A stretch of DNA of 64,000 nucleotides from Berberis thunbergii. Taxonomy: Eukaryota; Streptophyta; Magnoliopsida; Ranunculales; Berberidaceae. The stretch covers positions 124,001 to 188,000 of the forward strand of contig QNQO01006232.1 in NCBI GenBank assembly GCA_003290165.1, given 5' to 3'. Under the pieces are notes generated by a model. The model had not been told where the DNA came from and ran no database searches. It worked only from the letters and a program-made list of their open reading frames with translations. Position numbers and translations under genes: made by a program. This document shows positions 47,837-59,755 of the stretch, one piece after another; within the stretch, counting starts at the first letter, position 1; each line of letters starts with the position of its first letter.

Positions 47837-47849
47837 TGGTATCAGAGCC
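47837..47849 (+). other. tRNA-Met primer-binding site (tggtatcagagcc)
   Basis: A 13-nt match to the complement of the 3' end of plant initiator tRNA-Met, the standard minus-strand primer site of caulimovirids. It lies 34 nt before the point where copy 2 begins to match the left end of copy 1. Confidence 0.9.
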
Positions 47850-48077
47850 AGCCTTTTCTTTTTGCCCCTGGGTAGGTTGTGAGTCCAAGGTACTGTTGGT
47901 CAGCCGTTGATAGCGTTGGTAAGCCATATGAGTGATTGGTCAGCCGTTAAGAACCAGATCCAGTGTAAGTCGCCATGGTGTGCGCAGAGTGTGATCTAGG
48001 TTAGGTGGTCCCACTTAGGTGTTCCAGCTGTAGGTGGTCCGAGTACAGTGTTCCTCCCATTCCCTAAGCAATCTGAA

Positions 48078-50037
48078 ATGATGTCTTTGTTTTCAAAATT
48101 TACCAGAACTTCTAGTTCTAGGTCAAACAGTTTACCAACCAAAATGGAAGGTAGAATTTCTGAAGTTGAACAAGATTTACAAAACTGGTCTTTACCAGTA
48201 ATTCCGCAAAAAGAGATTTATGAGATTACTAAATCTTTATTTTCTCAAAAAACTGAGGATTTAATCAGTATTGTTGAACAAACAGTACCGATAAATAAAT
48301 CCTTAGATTCAAAACAATTGCTCAATTATCAAACAATCCAATCTTTGATCAAAGAAAAATACAAATATCTCCACTTGGGATTAATTCAAATAGCCCTAAA
48401 ACCTTTAACTAGGTTAGGACTCGACACATGTGCTTTAGTTGCTCTTCGCGACTGTAGACACAACAAATTTAGTGATTCTCTGCTTGGAATTGCAGAATCT
48501 TCACTTTCAATGGGTCCAGTTTATTTCAACTGTTACCCTGACTTCTCTGTGTCTCTTTGTGATCCACACATTCTCGAGACACTCACTCTCAATATTCAGA
48601 CCTCAGGCTTTGATATGGCTGAAGGTTCTGAACCATTTGCTTTGATCTATAAAATCACTTATAAAGCAATGAAAACTCAATTAAAGCCTCGTGCTATTCA
48701 AATTGATGATAGAGGACATACTACACTCTTTGAGGTCAATGACCAAAAGACTAATGTTATTGTCCCTAGAACGATAAAATGGGATCAGGTTACCCTTCCT
48801 GAATCATGGATCATTGAAGGAGTTTCTAACCCAAAGAAACTTCCTCCAAGTGAGATCGACAGAATCCTTTCTTTCCCAGATGGATCTGTTGAACTAAGAT
48901 TCAATGATGTCAGAAGTACCACTTTTGACCCTTCTAAGTTTGATTCTGGAAGAAGATCTGAATCTTCATTCAGAACTGCTCCCACTAGGATTCCTTCAAG
49001 AACTTCAACTCCTGAAGTAATTCCTCACCTTCAATTAAGGAATATTAGGAATAACCCAAATTATCCTCAAATTCCTCAACCAGTTTATAATCAAGATGAA
49101 GTTCCTGAAACTTCTGAAGCAAATCAATCCCCTACTCAATCTGAAATGGAATTCAGAATTCCTAGGGTTCAAGCTTTATCAAAAATCTTCAAATTAGATA
49201 AAGAAAAGATTAAAAGAGAATTTTTATCTCCAGAAAATGATGAACGTAGAGAAAAGTTCATTGCTCAGACTACTGAGTCTGAACGCAAAGAACTAAATAA
49301 ACCTTTTTATACATGTTGTGAGGAACTTAAAGAAATATACCTTTCTTAGACTGGTATTATAATATTTATATTCCTCAAATTCATGTTTTAAATGTCACTC
49401 CTAAAGTCTGGACTAATCACCCAGAAAAGAAAACTGTCAGATCAGTTCTACCTCCTATGGTAGATCTTCAATTCAAAGTTTCGGATAAGCAATACATTGC
49501 TTCACCCTTTTCTCATCCAACAGAAGATTATGTTAGTACTCTGATTCATCAGAATAACTATACAAATTTACTTCTATCTGAACTTGGTGAAAAATTGGTT
49601 CAAGACCAACTCGTCACCAATGAACTAAAAAAGAGAAAATTAGAAGAAAAAGTTTTCAAAGAACAGGAAGAAAAGAAACAGAATGTTTATTTTCAAATTC
49701 CTGAACCTTTGGCGCCTAACACCTTTTCTTCTAAAACAAATTTATTAAAAGAAATTGATGCTAAATTAGATGCTCTAAAGCTTGATTCAAGATTACGTAT
49801 TAATACTCTGTCTCATCCAGCCATGACGGATTGTGATTCAGACATTAGTGCTGATTTTGATCCTATGTCTGAATTGGATCGTTTAAATTACATTCCATAT
49901 CAGGCAAACCCAATTAGACATGCTAAAACAGCATCAAAACATCCAAAATGGAAAAATCCAATGCCAATATCTAGGAATTTTTATCCTAGACCTTCATTCC
50001 CAGATATGCAGTTTGAAGAACGCAATCTTCAGACCTT
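48078..50037 (+). pseudogene. Viral ORF1, copy 2: 5' part, frameshifted and truncated
   Basis: It repeats the 5' third of ORF1 from the ATG at 48078. One A is missing in the run at 49333-49335, which shifts the frame after about 420 codons. The original frame content continues to the palindrome junction. The capsid end, protease, RT and RNase H are absent. A silent substitution lies at 48428 relative to copy 1. Confidence 0.93.
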
Positions 50038-50052
50038 TGGTTCTTTTTCAAC
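50038..50052. other. 15-nt spacer at the centre of the viral palindrome
   Basis: Left-arm sequence ends at 50037 and the exact inverse begins at 50053. The spacer (tggttctttttcaac) is itself normal left-copy sequence. An aa at the crossover could come from either side, so the join has about 2 bp of microhomology. Confidence 0.92.
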
Positions 50053-52013
50053 AAGGTCTGAAGATTGCGTTCTTCAAACTGCATATCTGGGAATGAAGGT
50101 CTAGGATAAAAATTCCTAGATATTGGCATTGGATTTTTCCATTTTGGATGTTTTGATGCTGTTTTAGCATGTCTAATTGGGTTTGCCTGATATGGAATGT
50201 AATTTAAACGATCCAATTCAGACATAGGATCAAAATCAGCACTAATGTCTGAATCACAATCCGTCATGGCTGGATGAGACAGAGTATTAATACGTAATCT
50301 TGAATCAAGCTTTAGAGCATCTAATTTAGCATCAATTTCTTTTAATAAATTTGTTTTAGAAGAAAAGGTGTTAGGCGCCAAAGGTTCAGGAATTTGAAAA
50401 TAAACATTCTGTTTCTTTTCTTCCTGTTCTTTGAAAACTTTTTCTTCTAATTTTCTCTTTTTTAGTTCATTGGTGACGAGTTGGTCTTGAACCAATTTTT
50501 CACCAAGTTCAGATAGAAGTAAATTTGTATAGTTATTCTGATGAATCAGAGTACTAACATAATCTTCTGTTGGATGAGAAAAGGGTGAAGCAATGTATTG
50601 CTTATCCGAAACTTTGAATTGAAGATCTACCATAGGAGGTAGAACTGATCTGACAGTTTTCTTTTCTGGGTGATTAGTCCAGACTTTAGGAGTGACATTT
50701 AAAACATGAATTTGAGGAATATAAATATTATAATACCAGTCTAAGAAAGGTATATTTTCTTTAAGTTCCTCACAACATGTATAAAAAGGTTTATTTAGTT
50801 CTTTGCGTTCAGACTCAGTAGTCTGAGCAATGAACTTTTCTCTACGTTCATCATTTTCTGGAGATAAAAATTCTCTTTTAATCTTTTCTTTATCTAATTT
50901 GAAGATTTTTGATAAAGCTTGAACCCTAGGAATTCTGAATTCCATTTCAGATTGAGTAGGGGATTGATTTGCTTCAGAAGTTTCAGGAACTTCATCTTGA
51001 TTATAAACTGGTTGAGGAATTTGAGGATAATTTGGGTTATTCCTAATATTCCTTAATTGAAGGTGAGGAATTACTTCAGGAGTTGAAGTTCTTGAAGGAA
51101 TCCTAGTGGGAGCAGTTCTGAATGAAGATTCAGATCTTCTTCCAGAATCAAACTTAGAAGGGTCAAAAGTGGTACTTCTGACATCATTGAATCTTAGTTC
51201 AACAGATCCATCTGGGAAAGAAAGGATTCTGTCGATCTCACTTGGAGGAAGTTTCTTTGGGTTAGAAACTCCTTCAATGATCCATGATTCAGGAAGGGTA
51301 ACCTGATCCCATTTTATCGTTCTAGGGACAATAACATTAGTCTTTTGGTCATTGACCTCAAAGAGTGTAGTATGTCCTCTATCATCAATTTGAATAGCAC
51401 GAGGCTTTAATTGAGTTTTCATTGCTTTATAAGTGATTTTATAGATCAAAGCAAATGGTTCAGAACCTTCAGCCATATCAAAGCCTGAGGTCTGAATATT
51501 GAGAGTGAGTGTCTCGAGAATGTGTGGATCACAAAGAGACACAGAGAAGTCAGGGTAACAGTTGAAATAAACTGGACCCATTGAAAGTGAAGATTCTGCA
51601 ATTCCAAGCAGAGAATCACTAAATTTGTTGTGTCTACAGTCGCGAAGAGCAACTAAAGCACAGGTGTCGAGTCCTAACCTAGTTAAAGGTTTTAGGGCTA
51701 TTTGAATTAATCCCAAGTGGAGATATTTGTATTTTTCTTTGATCAAAGATTGGATTGTTTGATAATTGAGCAATTGTTTTGAATCTAAGGATTTATTTAT
51801 CGGTACTGTTTGTTCAACAATACTGATTAAATCCTCAGTTTTTTGAGAAAATAAAGATTTAGTAATCTCATAAATCTCTTTTTGCGGAATTACTGGTAAA
51901 GACCAGTTTTGTAAATCTTGTTCAACTTCAGAAATTCTACCTTCCATTTTGGTTGGTAAACTGTTTGACCTAGAACTAGAAGTTCTGGTAAATTTTGAAA
52001 ACAAAGACATCAT
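50053..52013 (-). pseudogene. Viral ORF1, copy 3: 5' part, truncated at the palindrome
   Basis: From its ATG at 52013 (minus) the frame is open to the junction with no frameshift. It then runs through the spacer into antisense copy 2 and ends at a chance stop near 49986. It covers the movement protein and the N-terminal capsid side only. Confidence 0.93.
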
Positions 52014-52241
52014 TTCAGATTGCTTAGGGAATGGGAGGAACACTGTACTCGGACCACCTACAGCTGGAACACCTAAGTGGGACCACCTAACCTAGATCAC
52101 ACTCTGCGCACACCATGGCGACTTACACTGGATCTGGTTCTTAACGGCTGACCAATCACTCATATGGCTTACCAACGCTATCAACGGCTGACCAACAGTA
52201 CCTTGGACTCACAACCTACCCAGGGGCAAAAAGAAAAGGCT

Positions 52242-52254
52242 GGCTCTGATACCA
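52242..52254 (-). other. tRNA-Met primer-binding site, inverted copy
   Basis: The inverse of the site at 47837, intact. Confidence 0.9.
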
Positions 52255-52933
52255 ATTTTCTACCAGGACCTATAGTTTTCGATTTACAGGTTACAAACTT
52301 TCACAAAAGAGATAGAATAAATGGAAGAACAAAGAAGATGATAACTATACACAATAGAAGAATAGGAAAGAGAGATAACAACCAATAGAATAATGGAGAA
52401 AAGAAGAATAGAATTAACATTAAATAGCATAAACATGCAAGAATAATAAAAATAACATCCATTAAATGGAATTTTGAAGATCTTAACTTTGATCACTACA
52501 ATCGATCGATCTAGCTCTAAGACAGTTTCCTGCTTTACACTTAGAGAGGACCTAGAAGATCTTATCAGAGTGTGATCTGTCTTTTAAGTTAAGAATTTTG
52601 AAAATCAGAGTTGAAGAATTCTACTTTGTATTGTCCAAGAGAACACCCGATTCACTTCTTAGGGTGACTTTGATAGTTCAACCAAGTCCAATACTTTCTT
52701 TTAAGTAGAGATTTTGTATAAGAGAAGAAATCAGAGAGATGTATATAAGAAAAGATGCTTATATATTGATAAGAAAATATTGAAAGTAAGTACAGAGGGA
52801 ACTTAGAAACTTACAGGTGGAATATACAGAAAGGAGATGGAGAGGAAAGCTTACAGATCGTAGATAGCTAAGGGTTACAGAGTAGGCTTTGGGGTTCTAA
52901 TTCGAGCTGCTTTGCTCTGGAAGAGCTTCCAAT

Positions 52934-52941
52934 TATTTATA
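52934..52941 (-). promoter_or_regulatory. TATA box of the inverted viral promoter
   Basis: tataaata on the minus strand, mirror of 47150-47157, within the inverted intergenic region 53276-52255. It points left, toward the palindrome centre. Confidence 0.65.
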
Positions 52942-53276
52942 GACAAAGAGAGATAAGAAGGGATGAGGAGATAAGATTCCTCTTTGAGTGGAGGATGAGC
53001 TGGAGGCTTATCCTTTGCGTTGCGTTGTCTTGTTGCATTGATTGGGGGTGAACTGTAGACACATGCTTGTCACTGTACACCTTTTGACTGTCGGCTGGTA
53101 CTGTTGAAAATGCTTCAACTGTAGCTGCACTTATTGGATTGACTGTAGCTTCACGCGGATGCTTTTGAAAAAGGAAATGATGCTTGTCGGACTGTCTATT
53201 GACTGTGGCCGAAAGTGAATTTGGACACTTGTGGAGGTGGCAGATGCTGCCTTTGAAAGAATGGATGTGGGTCCAT

Positions 53277-54482
53277 CTACAAATCTCGAGGATCGATGAT
53301 GCCATAACAGTCATCTTCATTGAGGTCAACTGTTTGATCATCTTCTTCGACTTCTTCCTCAGCTTCATCAGAACATATCTGTGATAGAGTTTCAATGAGC
53401 TGGGCTCTGGTCGGTTTGGTCTTGATCTTTTGTAGAATCTGCTGCTTCAACTGCTTGATGTTGGAGGATGATTCTGAAGGAGGACCTGTTGGGACTGGAA
53501 TATATGGTGTAGAAGACACCTCTTTTTTGGAGAAGAAGGCTGTTACACCTTCTTTGGTTACCTTAGAATGGTCAAACCTTTGCCACCATTTTACTTTGTA
53601 GCGTCGGCATAACCATGAAGGTTTTGATTTGGAAAGGGCGCCTGGTGCATCAGGATTGGAACAAACATAATCCCAGCAAAGAATCCAGGCGAGATTGAAA
53701 CGAATGAAGAACCAGATGGATAGAACCTGTTGATCAATAGGTTCAGGAGGCTGGTACTTGTCTTTGAAGATATTCCATCCTTCACGAACAGGGGAAGGAA
53801 GAATCTCAATAACTGGACCAAAAGAACTCCACCATTGATGTTGGAACCAGAAAGGGAGAACTTTGGCATGGAATTTTTTGCAAAACAGGAAGAACCAAGA
53901 GTGGCCCGATTGATGAGGGCTTATAAGAAATGCTCTGGTCCAGGCATTCTTATAATCATAATAGCTATAGGTTTGAGGAACATAGCTCTGTGAGAGCTTT
54001 TTGTGGAATCGAGGGTGTTGATTCCATTCTGCTTCAGTCAGAACTTTGAAAATCTGACACTTGGAGAAGGTAATTCGAGTCTTGGTTTCATCATAGTGAT
54101 GAGTAACAGAGATCGAATCTGAATCTACCAGAATAAATTCATAGAATTCTCTGGTTTTGAAGGCATCTGTCTCTTCATATTGTTGATCTGGAGAGTACAG
54201 ATTCCTGGCGATTGCATGAGGATCAGAGAGAAGGACTCTGAATTGGGGTTCAACAATACCTAATAAGTCCAGATTGGTCTTGTTGATATATTGAAGGGGT
54301 GCCTGATTAGGCTTTGTAAAATTTACCAGAGATGACAGCTCTTTAGCTTGATCAAGAGCTGAATATTTCTGGGTTAATTGAAGGGCATAAGAAAGAGGGG
54401 CTGGCTGCAAAGAAGCAGAAGGCGTCTTTGCATAACTTGCCTTTGATTTGGGTTTGGGAGATGAGTTAGAAGATGAACTCAT
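53277..54482 (-). CDS. Viral ORF2, copy 3 (inverted), intact
   Basis: Its translation is the same as ORF2 of copy 1 over 401 codons. It overlaps the end of inverted ORF1 by ATGA at 54482-54479. Confidence 0.85.
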   Translation of the reverse strand: MSSSSNSSPKPKSKASYAKTPSASLQPAPLSYALQLTQKYSALDQAKELSSLVNFTKPNQAPLQYINKTNLDLLGIVEPQFRVLLSDPHAIARNLYSPDQQYEETDAFKTREFYEFILVDSDSISVTHHYDETKTRITFSKCQIFKVLTEAEWNQHPRFHKKLSQSYVPQTYSYYDYKNAWTRAFLISPHQSGHSWFFLFCKKFHAKVLPFWFQHQWWSSFGPVIEILPSPVREGWNIFKDKYQPPEPIDQQVLSIWFFIRFNLAWILCWDYVCSNPDAPGALSKSKPSWLCRRYKVKWWQRFDHSKVTKEGVTAFFSKKEVSSTPYIPVPTGPPSESSSNIKQLKQQILQKIKTKPTRAQLIETLSQICSDEAEEEVEEDDQTVDLNEDDCYGIIDPRDL

Positions 54483-57400
54483 CTTTGCAAGAACTCACGG
54501 GAGAGGAAGTCTGCCAGTGAGTTGTCTTTTCCCTTTATATATTTGATTTCAAAATCGAATGCAGAAATCAAACCTTGCCATCTGGCGAAAATCTGTTTGG
54601 AAACCAAATTTAAAACATCTTTAGTTAAAATGTCTTTTGCAGATTGGCAATCAATTTGTAATAAAAATTTTTGATTAATTAAATCATCTTGAAATTTCAT
54701 GATGCATAATACGATCGATAAAACTTCTTTTTTGACCGTAGAATAATTCATTTGAGTAGAATTCCAGATACCTGAATGGTATCGGACTAATTGGATAGTA
54801 GAAGACACAGGTAGACGCTGTTTGAGAATACCACCATACCCATGATTGGATGCATCTGTTTCTACTATTTTGAAGGCATCGGGATCAGCAATACCTAAAC
54901 AAGGAAGACTTTTGACTTGGCTTTTGACTTGGCGGACTATGGAAGTATGGGCTTCAGTCCATGGGCCAGGATTTTTCTTAAGGCGATTGTACAAAGGCTT
55001 AATTAAAACACGGAGGCCTTGGTAAAAGTCCGCAACATAATTTAAAGATCCAAGAAATCTTTGTAATTGGGTTTTATCCCGGATTTCATCTGGAAATTTG
55101 TCAGCAAATTCAATTGATCTTGAAATTGGGGTAATCATCCCATTGAAAATCTTATGACCTAAAAATCTAACATTTGTTTGAAACAAATTAATTTTGGTTG
55201 GGGATAAAACCAATCCATTCTTCTTAATACAATTTTCAAATTGATATAAGTGTTTCCAGTGTTGGGGAACACTTTCAGAGAACACCAGTATATCATCGAT
55301 ATACACAATGGTGAACTGCGAGAATTGAGAGAGAATATCATTCATGATATTCTGGAACTCACTAGGAGCATTTTTGAGACCAAAGGGCATAACATTCCAC
55401 TCATAATGTCCAAAGGGAACATTAAAAGCAGTTTTATACCTATCTTTGGGGTGAACCTGGATCTGCCAGAATCCGGATTTCAAATCAAATTTAGAGAAGA
55501 CACAAGCATTGTGTAATCTTTTCAGAAGATCACGTTGAGATGGAATTGGATATCTAATCCATTGAAGAACCTGATTTAGAGGTTTATAATTTATAACGAG
55601 ACGAGGACTTCCTCGTTCTAATTCTGCATTTTTATTTACATAAAAAGCAGCACAACTCCAAGGTGATTTAGAATCACGAATGAGTCGTTTTTTCTTTTAA
55701 AGATTTAATTTCTTGTTTACAAAATTCCATAAGTTCGCTATTCATCTGAATTGGGCGAGCCTTAGTGGGAATTTTCCTTTCATCAAATCCTGGTTCATAA
55801 GGTAATCGAACAACATGCTGAGATCTATACCAAAATGCATTTGGGAGGTTTGAACAAAGTTCATCTTGCAAATGCTTTTGATACTGAATGATTTGTGATT
55901 GAAGCTTAGGTTCCTGGATTTGATCAGCAACTCTTTTATACTCAATCTCTTGTTTTAGAAAGTTTAACTGCTGGGTTTTACAGATTAAACGGTTCAGAAA
56001 CTTCTGCTTAGTAACTTGGTTAAGTTCATAAGCTGTTGAAGAAAATAAGAATGGAAATTCAAGTTTGGTACCAAGAATGGTAGTTGAAATTCCTTTTCTA
56101 TCAACTGAAAAAGGAGAGATTGCATTGATAAAAGGAGTACCTAATATCATTTTTTGTTCCATATTTTTAACAAGAAGAAAATGTTGCTTAATGCAAATGT
56201 TCTTTTTGCAAATATGGGCATTGGTTAATTTAAAAGAAATTTGGAGTTTTGAATTATCTGTAGTATACAGACTTTGCGAAGTTTGTTGGAAGTATTGCGT
56301 AGGAACTACTCCTTCTTGGATACAATTCATATCAGCACCTGAGTCTATAAGTGCAATGGCTGATATATTTGTTTGGTTGTAAATATTTAGGGTTATAGCC
56401 ACATACCATTTTTGAATGGTAACCATATGTGGTGTAACCGATTTTTTATTTAAATTACAGAGAAAATCTGCTTGTTTTTGTTTGGATGAAGAAGGTTGTT
56501 GTGAAGAGATAACAGGAGTTATTTCTTCTTCCTTTTCAGACAAAACAGGAAATTGATTTTCTTGTAACATTTGTATTTGAAGATCAGTTAGATTTTGATG
56601 TTGTTTTAACTGATGAACTTCCTTCTTAAGTGTGTTTACTTCATGCTGTAGGTCAGAAAGATTAACAGGAGAAGCATTATGTTTTGTTTGATTAAATCTA
56701 CTAATGATTTCTCTGTGATCATAGAAAGAAGTGATCACATCAGGTGGAGGTTTGGTTTGTGAAATTGATTTTTTTATGTGTTGAAGATATTCAGTCTTCA
56801 TTTGAGGATCATCAATTTTATCAACAAAATCTAACAGTATTTGAGACTGCTTGTTTTGAGATAACATATTGATCTTTGGTTTTGCAGAGAGATGGCATAA
56901 ACATGCACCTGGAATACAATCACAAGATTGTTCAGAAGAATCAGAAGAATCAGAAGAATAATTAAGATTATTCATCTGGAAATCTGGTTCAGAAGAAGAA
57001 TCAGAATCTGAATCAATTAGACAATTAAGAAACATATGTTTTATTTTTTTGGGAAGATCAAGGGCTTGGACCTTTTGGGCCGTTCTGCACTGTTTTGCAT
57101 AGTGGCCTGGCTGTCCACACTTAAAGCAGACAGGCTTTGAAGTGGATCCTTTCTTAAAGGGCTTGGACTTATGTGTCCCATGTTTCTTGGGCTTGCTAAG
57201 ATACTGTTCAAGTGGTTTAGCAGGCTTTGGGCCAAAAGGCTTTTTCTTTTTAAATTGTCGGGCCGGGTTGGACCGATATTTTTGTTTGGATGTCCATTGG
57301 CTTTTTGAGTTTAAATGGGCTGGATAATGAAAATCATCAAACCCATATTGTTGACAAAAATCACCTAATTCTTTAGGTCCAGTAATATGTTGTTTTCTTA

Positions 57401-59443
57401 ATTGTTTCTTTAATTTTAAATCATTACAAATTTGAAGGGCACATTTATTAATAAATGCAATTAAATCGCCAAATGTTAACAGCTCGTACTGGATATCACC
57501 TCCATGCTGTTCTTGGAGTCTAGTGCGAACAGTTTCAGCAAAGATCTCAGGTAGACCTGAGATGAATTTTCGTTTCCAGAAAGGATTTGCTACGTCTGTC
57601 TGAAGCATGACTCTTTTCATGAAGATATCTTTGTAATATCTAAAATGACTAAGAGTTGGACATTTATGAGACATGAGCAAATCTTTGGCTTTACCTTGAT
57701 ATTCATTAGGATTTCCTAAGAAATGCCTAAGAATACTTTGGATTAAGGTAGGCACACTGTCAGGAACGAAAGTTTCTTGACCAAGGTCATTTTCAATTTT
57801 AATTGGGTTTCCATCTGGACCAATTTTCTTAGCAAATAAGATTTCAGTTTTTTCAGAAGGATTGAGATAATTATCCCACCATCCTTTGATTAAGCCGGAA
57901 AATCCTTGAATAATGATGGATGCAATGGTATGATCATCTTTGCCTTCTGCCCTATGGGTAGAAGCCATCATCACCATTTCTTGAGTTAATTCAAGAATTG
58001 CATCTTCACTAACGCCATCAATATTCCAAATATATAATTCTTTTGTTGAAAAAGAACCAAAGGTCTGAAGATTGCGTTCTTCAAACTGCATATCTGGGAA
58101 TGAAGGTCTAGGATAAAAATTCCTAGATATTGGCATTGGATTTTTCCATTTTGGATGTTTTGATGCTGTTTTAGCATGTCTAATTGGGTTTGCCTGATAT
58201 GGAATGTAATTTAAACGATCCAATTCAGACATAGGATCAAAATCAGCACTAATGTCTGAATCACAATCCGTCATGGCTGGATGAGACAGAGTATTAATAC
58301 GTAATCTTGAATCAAGCTTTAGAGCATCTAATTTAGCATCAATTTCTTTTAATAAATTTGTTTTAGAAGAAAAGGTGTTAGGCGCCAAAGGTTCAGGAAT
58401 TTGAAAATAAACATTCTGTTTCTTTTCTTCCTGTTCTTTGAAAACTTTTTCTTCTAATTTTCTCTTTTTAGTTCATTGGTGACGAGTTGGTCTTGAACCA
58501 ATTTTTCACCAAGTTCAGATAGAAGTAAATTTGTATAGTTATTCTGATGAATCAGAGTACTAACATAATCTTCTGTTGGATGAGAAAAGGGTGAAGCAAT
58601 GTATTGCTTATCCGAAACTTTGAATTGAAGATCTACCATAGGAGGTAGAACTGATCTGACAGTTTTCTTTTCTGGGTGATTAGTCCAGACTTTAGGAGTG
58701 ACATTTAAAACATGAATTTGAGGAATATAAATATTATAATACCAGTCTAAGAAAGGTATATTTTCTTTAAGTTCCTCACAACATGTATAAAAGGTTTATT
58801 TAGTTCTTTGCGTTCAGACTCAGTAGTCTGAGCAATGAACTTTTCTCTACGTTCATCATTTTCTGGAGATAAAAATTCTCTTTTAATCTTTTCTTTATCT
58901 AATTTGAAGATTTTTGATAAAGCTTGAACCCTAGGAATTCTGAATTCCATTTCAGATTGAGTAGGGGATTGATTTGCTTCAGAAGTTTCAGGAACTTCAT
59001 CTTGATTATAAACTGGTTGAGGAATTTGAGGATAATTTGGGTTATTCCTAATATTCCTTAATTGAAGGTGAGGAATTACTTCAGGAGTTGAAGTTCTTGA
59101 AGGAATCCTAGTGGAGCAGTTCTGAATGAAGATTCAGATCTTCTTCCAGAATCAAACTTAGAAGGGTCAAAAGTGGTACTTCTGACATCATTGAATCTTA
59201 GTTCAACAGATCCATCTGGGAAAGAAAGGATTCTGTCGATCTCACTTGGAGGAAGTTTCTTTGGGTTAGAAACTCCTTCAATGATCCATGATTCAGGAAG
59301 GGTAACCTGATCCCATTTTATCGTTCTAGGGACAATAACATTAGTCTTTTGGTCATTGACCTCAAAGAGTGTAGTATGTCCTCTATCATCAATTTGAATA
59401 GCATGAGGCTTTAATTGAGTTTTCATTGCTTTATAAGTGATTT
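54479..59443 (-). pseudogene. Viral ORF1, copy 3: 5'-truncated, four frameshifts
   Basis: The sequence begins within the movement-protein region and runs to the ORF1 stop. Relative to copy 1 there is one G fewer at 59113-59114, one A fewer at 58789-58792, one T fewer at 58465-58469 and one T more at 55688-55693. Each lies in a homopolymer and each breaks the frame. Substitutions at 59404 (Arg to His) and 57592 (Ala to Val) are also present. Zinc knuckle, protease and RT/RNase H motifs are preserved between the breaks, including an open stretch of about 900 codons at 58388-55674. Confidence 0.92.
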
Positions 59444-59469
59444 AAGGAGTACTAACTAACCGATAATTA

Positions 59470-59755
59470 ACATTAATAAAACTAAAAGGAAAAACAGCTT
59501 GGTTGTAGGCAGTTTTGGCTAGCAGGTAGGCTATCCAATTCATTTATCTGTTGATGTAGACTCTAGAAATAACACATAAGTTTGTTACACGCTGGATGAG
59601 GTTGCTCCAATAGATTTGTTGTTGCCAATCAAGATAAGTTGTGCTACCTTCAATTGTTTTTACTGCTAGTAGGGAGTCTGCAACAATAATAATGTCTTGG
59701 ATTACCATCTGACTGCCTCTGCCATTACTGTAACTTTTGCTTCAAAACTAGAATG
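59470..59755 (-). mobile_element. LINE-type RNase H-like relic
   Basis: Minus-strand translation gives VADSLLAVKTI, DWQQQIYW, SRVYINR and then WIAYLLAKTAYNQ. This matches the pattern of the RVT_3 RNase H-like domain in plant non-LTR elements. A frameshift near 59703 and a stop near 59540 disable it. It starts right beside the viral end and the adjoining Ty3 relic. Confidence 0.55.

Larger units (their letters stand above)
39877..59443. mobile_element. Endogenous caulimovirid (florendovirus-like) array: tandem plus inverted copies
   Basis: The genome unit is 8,006 bp, the offset between identical points at 39877 and 47883. Copy 1 is 39877-47882 (plus). Copy 2 is 47883-50037 (plus, truncated). 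Copy 3 is 59443-50053 (minus, 1.17 genome lengths, starting inside the movement-protein region). Gene order in one large ORF is movement protein, capsid, protease, RT, RNase H, with a second ORF overlapping by ATGA and a tRNA-Met primer site in the intergenic region. This is a caulimovirid plan and, from memory of the published layout, best matches Florendovirus. There is no LTR and no integrase. Copies are about 99.9% identical by eye. Confidence 0.9.

Noticed and set aside
49986..50104. Chimeric ORF ends crossing the palindrome centre
   Set aside because: These are read-through of one arm into the antisense of the other, not real protein tails.
39877..59443. LTR retrotransposon
   Set aside because: There is no integrase and no LTRs with target duplications. 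A movement-protein domain, ORF2 and a circular-permuted repeat point to a pararetrovirus.
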